From assembly GCF_017357405.1 (NCBI RefSeq), contig NZ_CP071598.1, positions 868,001-932,000 of the forward strand: a stretch of DNA of 64,000 bases, written 5' to 3'. The notes below the pieces were generated by a model, which saw nothing but the letters and a program-made list of their open reading frames with translations, ran no database searches and was not told the DNA's origin. The position numbers and the translations under genes are program-made. This DNA is from Halomontanus rarus. GTDB lineage: Archaea; Halobacteriota; Halobacteria; Halobacteriales; Natrialbaceae. Below are positions 46,687 to 54,526 of the stretch, one piece after another (position 1 is the first letter of the stretch; every line of letters starts with the position of its first letter).

Positions 46687-46771
46687 ACGCGAATCCTCGA
46701 GGTCGGCTACTCGGCGCAGACTGTGCGGCGGTTCATTCTGCGACTGGAGCCGTGGGCTTTCTCGCCTAATC

Positions 46772-46779
46772 TATATAAT
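46772..46779 (+). promoter_or_regulatory. TATA box of the small membrane protein gene
   Basis: TATATAAT is 27-34 nt before ATG 46806, and selects that start over an in-frame upstream codon. Confidence 0.5.
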
Positions 46780-46805
46780 CGGTGCCACGAAAGGTTCGAT
46801 CGATT

Positions 46806-47015
46806 ATGGAACGCCTCCGTGCGGCACTCGGCGGCCTCGCGTTCGTCGTCGCCATCTTCGGCGGCATCGTCGTGATTCGTGTCCTCACGCGAGCGCTGTA
46901 CGCGGCGATCTGGTTCGCGGAGACGGTCGCGACGTTCGCGTTCGCCTGTCTCGTCGGCTACGTCGTCTATCGAATTCTGCTCGGCTCGAGCGACGATCCG
47001 CGGCGGTCGGTTTGA
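46806..47015 (+). CDS. Small membrane protein (69 aa)
   Basis: Two hydrophobic helices (about 7-28, GGLAFVVAIFGGIVVIRVL; 36-60, FAETVATFAFACLVGYVVYR) and a short polar, Arg-containing tail. It has its own TATA box and is followed by a region with no clear gene. No family recognised; it may be a membrane-stress or assembly factor, but nothing in the sequence says so. Confidence 0.6.
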   Translation: MERLRAALGGLAFVVAIFGGIVVIRVLTRALYAAIWFAETVATFAFACLVGYVVYRILLGSSDDPRRSV

Positions 47016-47507
47016 GAGCGGACTCGATTCTCCCGGCTATCCGGACGTTCGTCTCACCGCTCGAGTACTCCCTCGGGACCGCCCTACTCGTCGACTGACA
47101 GTCCGCACCGTTCGACGTCGGGGTATCTTCCGTCAGCGAAGTGTGCTTCACGGGCGGTTCCTTCGTGGCCGATACCGAGGCCTCACAGAGTCTCTTCGAC
47201 GCGTCGTCTGGGGCCGTGGCGGCCGCAGAGAGTCGTGTAACCGGAGGGCCGCCGGAACCCGTACTCGAGAAGGTGTGCACCGGCCTCGAGGGCGTATCCG
47301 TTCCCTTGGCCTTCGGGTAAAACCAGACGCTGACGTCACTGTCGACGCTCCCGTGGACTACCGATCGTTTCGATACACTGAATCTGCTGATCAGCGTTCG
47401 GAAACCGCTACTGAGAACTCGCCTTCGGTCGACACACTGTTCCCGCCGTACGCCGCGCTTCGATCACAATCGAGCACGCGTCTCGAGAGTCCGTCTTCCG
47501 ATCGAAC
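47016..47507. other. 492-nt region without a clear gene
   Basis: A plus-strand frame of 73 codons (47099-47320, with SEVCFTGGSFVADTEAS) has a coding-like composition but no ATG near its beginning; it might be the end of a decayed gene. Nothing else is supported. Confidence 0.35.
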
Positions 47508-47765
47508 CTACGCGCACGTTGCGACCCGCCAGGTGGTCGCGGACGTGTACGACCACTTCTCGATCTCGAGTTCGTCGACCGAGTTCTGCAACTGGACCAT
47601 CAGCGCGCCGATCTCTTTGGGCGACAGGTCGACGTCGTCGGCGATGAACTTGCCTTTGACGTAGATCTCGCCCGACTGTTGCTCGACTTGCTCTCGGAGG
47701 TAGCTCACGAGTCGCTGGGCTTTCGGGGAGCTGTGCTGGGTGGCGGTGGTTGCTTGTGTACTCAT
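47508..47765 (-). CDS. DUF7123-like small winged-helix protein
   Basis: 85 residues. The core (RLVSYLREQVE, IYVKGKFIADDVDLSPKEIGA, ALMVQLQNS, IEKWSYTSATTWRV) follows the haloarchaeal DUF7123 pattern as I recall it, a small winged-helix fold likely to bind DNA. The ATG overlaps the stop of the upstream membrane protein gene by one base (TAATG), so the two are translated as a pair. Regulator role is likely but targets are unknown. Confidence 0.65.
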   Translation of the reverse strand: MSTQATTATQHSSPKAQRLVSYLREQVEQQSGEIYVKGKFIADDVDLSPKEIGALMVQLQNSVDELEIEKWSYTSATTWRVATCA

Positions 47766-48010
47766 TAGTATGGGGTGTGGCTGTGGCCGGCAATCGCACA
47801 TGCACTGTACATCGCGAGGAAGCCGGCACTGGATAGCAGTGTGATCGTCACGATACCTGTTACCACCAACACGAGCGCCAGTACGGGGAGCAGGATCGTC
47901 GCCCAGAAGGCGCTCGCACGGAGGGTCGACAGAATCGACTGACTCACGGTGTTCGCTAGCTGGTGGGCGGTGGAGCCAGCGTGTGGGTCAGTGTTCGGTG
48001 TTGGTAGCAT
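47765..48010 (-). CDS. Small membrane protein coupled to the DUF7123-like gene (81 aa)
   Basis: MLPTPNTDPHAG leads to a long hydrophobic region LRASAFWATILLPVLALVLV and VTGIVTITLLSSAGFLAMYS, i.e. two membrane helices. Stop and next start overlap (TAATG). ATG 48010 is used; 48049 would add 13 polar residues. The pairing of a membrane protein with a DNA-binding-like protein could be a membrane-responsive regulator, an inference from gene order only. Confidence 0.5.
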   Translation of the reverse strand: MLPTPNTDPHAGSTAHQLANTVSQSILSTLRASAFWATILLPVLALVLVVTGIVTITLLSSAGFLAMYSACAIAGHSHTPY

Positions 48011-48289
48011 CGTTCTCGCCTCGCTCTTCGCTTGTCCCCTCATCCCCATATAAACGACATATCATGAGTTGTGATTCATCTCATTTCACGACTGTCCGTT
48101 TACACGACCACGTTTTACGCCATTTCACGCGTCCACGAAACGCCACTAAAATCCGTTAGACATTTTAAAACTCGAGCTAACGTCTTCGTACACGGTCCGG
48201 AAGAAGTCATTATAACGGTGAAATATCGTCGCTGAAGACACGAAATCGGACCCGAAAACCGTTACTGTCGACCGGCGAATGACTCGCGT

Positions 48290-48955
48290 ATGCACGTCGT
48301 CGTCAACGCCGCGATGAGCGCGGACGGAAAGATTTCCTCGAGACGCCGCGAGCAGGTGACGATCAGCGGCCCCGAGGATTTCGCCCGCGTCGACCGCCTC
48401 CGCGCACGAAGCGACGCGGTCGTCGTCGGCGTCGGAACCGTTCTCGCGGACGATCCACACCTCACGCTCGACGATCCAGACCTTCGCGAGGAGCGACTCG
48501 AGGCCGGGACGTCCGAACACCCCGCTCGCGTCGTCGTCGATTCGAACGCGCGGACGCCGGCGGACGCGCGGATTCTCGACGACGCGGCGACGACTTACCT
48601 GTTAGTCAGCGAGTCGGCGCGGTTCGACCGGCGAGCCGACCTCGCCCGGCCGTCCGTGGAGTTCGTCACCGCCGGCGAGGAGCGGGTCGACCTCCTGCGG
48701 GCGTTCGCCTCGCTTCAGGAGCGTGGTCTCGAGGAGGTGATGGTCGAAGGCGGCGGCGAACTCATCTTTTCGCTCGTGGAGTCGGGGCTGGTCGACGACC
48801 TCTCGGTGTTCGTCGGCCCCCGGCTCATCGGCGGCCGGGAGGCCCCGACGCTGGCCGACGGCGACGGGTTCGTCGAGAACTTTCCGGAACTCGATCTCGA
48901 GGACGTCGAACGGATGGACGACGGCGTGTTGTTGCGGTGGACGCTCGCGGAGTGA
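48290..48955 (+). CDS. 2,5-diamino-6-ribosylamino-4(3H)-pyrimidinone 5'-phosphate reductase (riboflavin pathway)
   Basis: 221 residues of the RibD C-terminal/ArfC reductase fold. VVVNAAMSADGKIS at the N-terminus, VVVGVGTVLADDPHLT, and EEVMVEGGGELIFSLVESG with VFVGPRLIGGREAPTL are the signature segments. It reduces the ribosyl to ribityl side chain in riboflavin biosynthesis in the archaeal order, using NAD(P)H, in the cytosol. It is a standalone gene. The start at 48290 is the only ATG giving the conserved MHVVVNAAM. Confidence 0.85.
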   Translation: MHVVVNAAMSADGKISSRRREQVTISGPEDFARVDRLRARSDAVVVGVGTVLADDPHLTLDDPDLREERLEAGTSEHPARVVVDSNARTPADARILDDAATTYLLVSESARFDRRADLARPSVEFVTAGEERVDLLRAFASLQERGLEEVMVEGGGELIFSLVESGLVDDLSVFVGPRLIGGREAPTLADGDGFVENFPELDLEDVERMDDGVLLRWTLAE

Positions 48956-49031
48956 GCGGGGTTCGTGAGGGAGGCGGCACCCCCTCCTTCGAAACCGACA
49001 CGGCCACTGGCATCGGAACCGATGCTGACGC

Positions 49032-51305
49032 CTACGCCGGCACTTCCATCGGCTCGCGATCCCAGTGGCGGTGCTCGGCGACGGCGTCGACGAACGCCTC
49101 GAGCGTTTTCTCGAGATCGTCGTCCTGGCTCGTCACGATACCGGCCTCCGAAACCGTCCCGTCGGACTCGCCGTCGGCTACCTCGATTTCCGGAAGGTCG
49201 ACGGCCTCGAGTAGCTCGGTCCCCTCGCCGAGCGCGGCGATGGGCTTGTAGTGTTTGAACGTCTCCGCGACGAACTGCTTGGCGTCGCCCTGTTCTACCA
49301 GGGCGTCGACGCTGTCGCTCCCGCCCGGAACGACGATCGCGTCGAACAGGATCGAGCCGGTCGTCGCGTGGCTCTCGTCGGCTTCGATCGTCCCGCCGTC
49401 CACGCCTTCTTTGTCGCCGAGTACCTTCGAGACGATCTCGACCCTCGCGCCTTCTTCCTCGAGCGTCGACTTCACTTCCGACACGTGTTCGTCGTCGAAT
49501 CCGTCGTCGACAAGGACGGCGATCTTCCGGGTCTCGATGGTGTCGGGCGTTCGGTTCTCCATGCTCAGCGACGGATCTTCGCGGTCGTGGTCGGGCATCT
49601 CGTCGCCCGGCTCTTCGGGCGGTTCGATCCCGATTCCCTCCGCCACTCGCCTGGCGAACTCGTGGTCGACGTTGTTGAACATGTCGTAGACCATCCGCTC
49701 GCGGATCTCCACTCGGTCGACCTTGCCGAGTTCGAAGTGTGCCGCCTCGACGATGTTCTGTTTCTCGACGTCGGTCATGCTGTTCCAGAACAGCCGCGCC
49801 TGATCGAAGTGGGTCCGGAAGCTCTCGCTGCGGTTTCGGATCTTCTTCCCGTCGATCTTCTCGGCGTGGTGTTCGTAGCCGCCTTCCGCTTCTGGGGCCT
49901 CCTGCGGGTCGTCGTCGCCGATGGAGTTCGGCTTGTACGACGCTTTCCCGGCGTTGATCTCTTGGCGCATGAACCCGGCGCGCTGGTTGTTGTGGCGGTC
50001 GGCCAGCGGCCGGTTGATCGGGATCTCGTCCCAGTTGGCGCTCCCGAAGCGGTTGAGCTGGGTGTCCTGGTAGGAGAACAGCCGTCCCTGCAGGAGCGGG
50101 TCGTTCGAGAAGTCGATTCCGGGGACGACGTTTCCGGGGTGGAAGGCGACCTGTTCGGTCTCCGCGAAGAAGTTGTCGGGCGTCTCGTTCAGGGTCATCT
50201 TGCCGATCGGCTGGACGGGCACCTCCGTCTCGGGGACGATCTTCGTGGGATCGAGGACGTCGAAGTCGAACTCGTCGGCCTCCTCCTCGGTGAAAATCTG
50301 GACGCCGAGTTCCCACTCGGGTTCGTACCCCGCCTCGATGACGTCGTAGAGGTCCTGCCGATTGAAGTCGGGATTCTTCCCCGCGATCTTCTGAGTCTCG
50401 TCCCACACGAGCTGGTTGGTCCCGTACTTGGGGGTCCAGTGGAACTTGACGAACCTCGAATCGCCCTCGTCGTTGATCAGCCGGAAGGTGTGGACGCCGA
50501 ATCCCTGCATCATCCGGTACGCGCGCGGGAGCGCGCGCCCCGAGAGCACCCACATGATCATGTGCGTGATCTCCGGTTTCAGGGACGCGAAGTCCCAGAA
50601 GGTGTCGTGGGCCGCGGAGGCCTGGGGCGTCCCGTCGTCGGGTTCGGGCTTGATGGCGTGGACCAGGTCGGGAAACTCCATCGCGTCCTGAATGAAAAAG
50701 ACCGGCATGTTGTTCCCCACGAGGTCCCAGTTCCCGTCCGCCGTGTAGAACTTCGTCGCGAACCCGCGGACGTCCCGCACCGTGTCCGCAGAGCCGCGCG
50801 AGCCGACGACCGTCGAAAAGCGCACGAAGACCGGCGTCTTCCGATCGGGATCCTGAAAGAGGGAGGCCTTCGTCAGCTCCGAGATGTCGTCGAACCCCTC
50901 GAGGTCGGGATCCTCGTAGGGCTGGAAATAGCCGTGAGCGCCCGTCCCGCGGGCGTGGACCACGCGCTCCGGGATCGACTCGTGGTCGAACTGGGTCATC
51001 TTCTCCCGGAAGTGGAAGTCTTCCATGATCGTCGGCCCGCGTTCGCCGGCTTTCAGCGAGTTGTCCGTGTCGCTGATGCGGACCCCGTGGTCGCTCGTCA
51101 GGTACTCTCCTTCGGGGTTCTCACGGACTTCCTCGAGTTGGTCCTGTTTGCTCCCCTCGTCCACGTCACCCTCGTGGCTGTCGCTGGTTCCGGGCTGGGA
51201 CGATCTCGACTCCGACTCCGACTCCGATTCCACCTCCTCCCCGCCGTCCGTCGATCGTTCTGGTTCCTGTTCGCCGTCGTCTCGGCTCGAATCGTCGGTG
51301 ACCAT
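49032..51305 (-). CDS. Large-subunit catalase (HPII/KatE type) with DJ-1/PfpI C-terminal domain
   Basis: 757 residues. N-terminal 70 residues are acidic. The catalase core holds the active-site His in [15 protein letters not shown], the heme-pocket Asn in [20 protein letters not shown], and the proximal Tyr in [14 protein letters not shown], followed by EIPINRP. The C-terminal 150 residues ([15 protein letters not shown]) are the flavodoxin/DJ-1-like domain of large catalases. It decomposes hydrogen peroxide in the cytosol. It is convergent with the riboflavin reductase gene. Symbol not given because katE/katG naming is not fixed in haloarchaea. Confidence 0.9.
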   Translation of the reverse strand: MVTDDSSRDDGEQEPERSTDGGEEVESESESESRSSQPGTSDSHEGDVDEGSKQDQLEEVRENPEGEYLTSDHGVRISDTDNSLKAGERGPTIMEDFHFREKMTQFDHESIPERVVHARGTGAHGYFQPYEDPDLEGFDDISELTKASLFQDPDRKTPVFVRFSTVVGSRGSADTVRDVRGFATKFYTADGNWDLVGNNMPVFFIQDAMEFPDLVHAIKPEPDDGTPQASAAHDTFWDFASLKPEITHMIMWVLSGRALPRAYRMMQGFGVHTFRLINDEGDSRFVKFHWTPKYGTNQLVWDETQKIAGKNPDFNRQDLYDVIEAGYEPEWELGVQIFTEEEADEFDFDVLDPTKIVPETEVPVQPIGKMTLNETPDNFFAETEQVAFHPGNVVPGIDFSNDPLLQGRLFSYQDTQLNRFGSANWDEIPINRPLADRHNNQRAGFMRQEINAGKASYKPNSIGDDDPQEAPEAEGGYEHHAEKIDGKKIRNRSESFRTHFDQARLFWNSMTDVEKQNIVEAAHFELGKVDRVEIRERMVYDMFNNVDHEFARRVAEGIGIEPPEEPGDEMPDHDREDPSLSMENRTPDTIETRKIAVLVDDGFDDEHVSEVKSTLEEEGARVEIVSKVLGDKEGVDGGTIEADESHATTGSILFDAIVVPGGSDSVDALVEQGDAKQFVAETFKHYKPIAALGEGTELLEAVDLPEIEVADGESDGTVSEAGIVTSQDDDLEKTLEAFVDAVAEHRHWDREPMEVPA

Positions 51306-51409
51306 AGCGATACGTTCGGCCTTCCACGATCACTGCCGTAAACGTACGCAGCCCCATTATTTTTGAACTGAACATTCGAGAATACTGTATCGGACTGTCC
51401 GATTTTCGA

Positions 51410-52372
51410 TCAGTCGAGACACGCACCGTCGAACGCGACCTCGAGTGCCTCCCGGACGAATCCGTCGACCCGTCCGCGGTCGACGCCGCCATCAGCGTGT
51501 TCCGAGGGGTCGATTTCGGGTAATCGGACCTCTTTGGGTTCGAACAGGCGACCGACGACCGCGTCGCCCTCGCCGCGGCGTTTGCGCTCGATGAGCAGGC
51601 GTGTTCGCTCGAGAAAGTCGGCGTCGACCCAGTCCCCGTCTCGGCCGACATCGGTGACCTCTTCGAGAAACTGTGGGAAATCGAGCGTCGGGAACTCGTG
51701 GGTCTCCCGGACGTACTGCGCGTACAGCACGCCGCGGGCGACGTAGAGGTGGCGTTTGACCGTCCGGTCGGTCGTCGCCTCCGTGTAGTCGTCGGTGGCT
51801 TTCGGGATCGACTGTACCGTTCCGTTCTCGTCGCTGTCGTCCGCATCCACATCCACATCCGTATCCGCGGACCGAACCAGATACTCGTCACCTCGGTCCT
51901 CGAGCACTCGATAGGCGAGATCGCCACCTTCGGACTCGAGTAACCGTCCCTGCAGGTACTTTCGGTACTGCCTCACGGCGAGCGATCGGTAGTGATGGTA
52001 GAGGGCGATCGGGACGAACGAGTCGCCGACGTCGGCCTCGAGTCGCGCCAGCGGGTCGAACTCCCGATACCGCAACGGACTGTGGAGGAACTCGAACGCC
52101 GTCGGGTTCGAGTCGACCACCAGTTCGGCGAACCGGCGGACGTTCCAGCCCTGACACTCGCAGTCTCCTCGGGAGAACTCGAGCGCGGATTCGTACCCGT
52201 CGAGCGTGGCGTACTCGACTGGCCGCTGGGCGAAGAGGAAGACGACGTCGTAATCGCTCCCGGCGTGATCGAGGTTCCAGGCGCGACTCCCCACGTCGCG
52301 AGCGGCGACGACTCGGACGTCGTGGCGGTCGGCAGCGGCCTCGAGTGTGCGCTCGACCGGCGAATCGGGCAT
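51410..52372 (-). CDS. YcgL-like nucleotidyltransferase-superfamily protein (COG3541)
   Basis: 320 residues. The polymerase-beta-fold motif GSRAWNLDHAGSDYDVVFLF has the G-S and D-x-D of nucleotidyltransferases. Further on YHHYRSLAVRQYRKYL and ARGVLYAQYV are typical of the family. An Asp-rich insert (about 160-175) is a haloarchaeal loop. ATG 52372 (MPDSPVERT) removes an unconserved extension. Its substrate (probably RNA or protein nucleotidylation) is unknown. It lies upstream of the catalase on the same strand, 104 nt apart. Confidence 0.75.
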   Translation of the reverse strand: MPDSPVERTLEAAADRHDVRVVAARDVGSRAWNLDHAGSDYDVVFLFAQRPVEYATLDGYESALEFSRGDCECQGWNVRRFAELVVDSNPTAFEFLHSPLRYREFDPLARLEADVGDSFVPIALYHHYRSLAVRQYRKYLQGRLLESEGGDLAYRVLEDRGDEYLVRSADTDVDVDADDSDENGTVQSIPKATDDYTEATTDRTVKRHLYVARGVLYAQYVRETHEFPTLDFPQFLEEVTDVGRDGDWVDADFLERTRLLIERKRRGEGDAVVGRLFEPKEVRLPEIDPSEHADGGVDRGRVDGFVREALEVAFDGACLD

Positions 52373-52543
52373 ACGGAGGCGGTCGGCTCGAGGGGACAAT
52401 TACCTTTCCGTTCCGTGGGTCGCCGTCACACCGTTTTCGGCCCGGGGCCGTCCTCGAGTGCGGAATCGACCTCCTCGGGTCGGTCGAGCCGGTCGCGTCG
52501 TTCCGCGGGAGTCGTCGGAAGCGCGGTTCGGCCGCCGGGACGA

Positions 52544-53038
52544 TCAGTCGGTCGTCTCCGTTTCGCCTTCCCAGTAGTCGACGGAGTCGCCGCGGCGGTA
52601 GTAGCCGTCCAGCGTTCGCTCGCTCCGGCCGCCCGGTGGCGCACCGACGTACACGCCGAACTTGTCGGAGTCGGGGTAGACGGTCACATCGGGCTCGTCC
52701 ATCGTCGACAGCACGAGGTACGACAGCGGTTCGTCGGAATCGTTGATCACTCGGTGTGCTCCCCGTTCGTCCGCCGGAAGCGCGACGTACTCGCCCTCGC
52801 TCAGCGTCGTCGCCTCCCCGTCGATCCTGAGGGTTCCGCAGCCGGAGAGGACGAACAGCGCCTCCTCGTTCGCCGTGTGGTAGTGGTACGGCCACGATCG
52901 TTTCCCCGGCGGGATCTCGTAGAGACTGCACCCGATCCGATCGCCGCCGGCGGCCTCGCCCAGTTGCTTCCGTTTGAAAACCGTCTCGCCTTCCTCGAGC
53001 GTCGTCCACTCCACGTCTTCCGCGTCGACTTTTCCCAT
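52544..53038 (-). CDS. Cupin domain protein
   Basis: 164 residues. A single cupin barrel with motif 1 WPYHYHTANEEALFVLSG (two His and Glu as metal ligands) and motif 2 around GAHRVINDSDEP. Proteins of this simple type bind metal and a small sugar- or acid-like ligand or act as isomerase/dioxygenase. The C-terminal 40 residues (YVGAPPGGRSERT) extend beyond the barrel. It is cytosolic with an upstream space of 146 nt containing the promoter of the divergent membrane-protein gene. Reaction unknown. Confidence 0.75.
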   Translation of the reverse strand: MGKVDAEDVEWTTLEEGETVFKRKQLGEAAGGDRIGCSLYEIPPGKRSWPYHYHTANEEALFVLSGCGTLRIDGEATTLSEGEYVALPADERGAHRVINDSDEPLSYLVLSTMDEPDVTVYPDSDKFGVYVGAPPGGRSERTLDGYYRRGDSVDYWEGETETTD

Positions 53039-53150
53039 ACGTTCTCCTCGGACAGAGACGGTATATACACCGGCGATCTGGCCGATCGAATCTTTCTCTG
53101 ACTCCGTCTCCTCGTACCCGCCGTCTGTTTATACAAACGTTCTGGAAGGG

Positions 53151-53160
53151 AATATTTATA
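53151..53160 (+). promoter_or_regulatory. TATA box of the membrane protein gene at 53185
   Basis: AATATTTATA lies 25-34 nt before the ATG, giving a leaderless transcript. Confidence 0.5.
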
Positions 53161-53184
53161 ACATGTTGAATGATTGTCTGAACT

Positions 53185-54075
53185 ATGGATCTCACGGCCC
53201 GGCTCCACGATGCGCCGGCGGTTTCCGTTCTCGTTTTGCTGACGGGACTGGTTCTGCTCGGACCCACGGTCGCCGTCGAGACCGGACTCGCGGCCCCGTT
53301 CTACGAGGAGCCAACGGTCGTCGTCGAGCCGCTCGAGGGAGGAGACGAACTAGATGTGGACGCCGTGCCCTACGACGATCTCCCTGCAGGTGAACAGGAG
53401 ATATTCGACGAGGCGATCGAAACCGACGGGAGCGCCGCTGGAACGATCGAAAGTGCCGAGTACGTCGACTACGAGGATGCCGTCTATCTGCTCAGGACCG
53501 ATACGACGTCGGCCTCGAGTAAGGACCCGGTTCTGTACGGGTCGTTGATCGTCGGCACGCTTCTCACTACTGTCGGGCTGGTGACGACGTTTTCGACGGT
53601 CGGGATGCCGGCGTACGGGCTACTGGTCGATCTGGTTGGCCCCACCGCGCTCGTCGCGTTCTGGGTCGTGGCCGTCGTGGTCGTCGTCTGGACCCTTTTC
53701 GTGCCCTTCGGCTACGAAGTCACCTCGATTTCGGCGGAGCCAGTCACCGGCTCGCCTCCCGAGAACGTATCGACCGTCGCTCTCGCCGACCAACCGGACG
53801 ACGTTCAGCGACTCGTCCACTCGACTCTCGAGGACTCGGCGTCGGCCGACGGCGATGTCGATACCGTCGAACTCGACCGGACGAACCGTCTTCCCGACGA
53901 GTTCGTGACGTCGGAGTACCTCTCCGTCGATGGCGAATACTATCTGCTCCGGACACGGAGCGACGCCGGTGCGGTACCCCAGATCGTCCTCGTCGGTGCT
54001 TTCAGCCTCGTCTTCCTCGGCGTGACGACGCAGTTGACCCTCGAGTTCGCCCGCGAATCCGACGACGCCGCGTGA
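53185..54075 (+). CDS. Haloarchaeal membrane protein (296 aa), hypothetical
   Basis: Four hydrophobic segments: about 13-35 (PAVSVLVLLTGLVLLGPTVA), 113-135 (LIVGTLLTTVGLVTTFSTVG), 148-170 (ALVAFWVVAVVVVVWTLFVP) and 268-288 (IVLVGAFSLVFLGVTTQL). Two soluble, acidic segments lie between (37-110 and 175-265). They look alike: EYVDYEDAVYLLRTDT in the first and SEYLSVDGEYYLLRTRSD in the second suggest an internal duplication of a small extracellular domain. No family name is recognised. It stands alone with a strong TATA box. Confidence 0.7.
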   Translation: MDLTARLHDAPAVSVLVLLTGLVLLGPTVAVETGLAAPFYEEPTVVVEPLEGGDELDVDAVPYDDLPAGEQEIFDEAIETDGSAAGTIESAEYVDYEDAVYLLRTDTTSASSKDPVLYGSLIVGTLLTTVGLVTTFSTVGMPAYGLLVDLVGPTALVAFWVVAVVVVVWTLFVPFGYEVTSISAEPVTGSPPENVSTVALADQPDDVQRLVHSTLEDSASADGDVDTVELDRTNRLPDEFVTSEYLSVDGEYYLLRTRSDAGAVPQIVLVGAFSLVFLGVTTQLTLEFARESDDAA

Positions 54076-54526
54076 GGGCTTCGTAATCGGCGACCGATCG
54101 CCGACCGTGACCGCTCGAGACGGTTTCTACCTTTCTACCGCGGAGAAAGACGACCCGTCCGGGGCGATTCGATCGCTCGATGCTCGACGGAACACGGTCG
54201 TTCGATTGCGTCGTTCGCACGGTTCACACCGTTCACGCGGACGCAACAGTACACTCGAGATGACACTCCCGTGTCGAAACGGAACGTGAAGTCGCGGTGA
54301 TTCCGCTCGAACCCCGCTCTCGAGCGTCGATGAATCCCGAATATGTAATCTAAAATACCTTCCTTTCAACCGGTTTTGATGTGTTCTTTCCGTATCATAA
54401 AATGGTTCGAGAAGCGGTTAGGGTGTGGAATCCGTGCGAGTAGTCACTGGTTACTTCCATCACGACTCGTGAAAGTCACGGGAACCCAAAAAATGATTGA
54501 TACCTCGAGTGGTCCAATCCGGGGCC
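54076..54526. other. 451-nt intergenic region, no gene seen
   Basis: Contains an AT-rich segment (54340-54410) that might serve as promoter of the following Tat-exported protein. A short frame there (from 54376) has no coding-like features. Confidence 0.35.
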
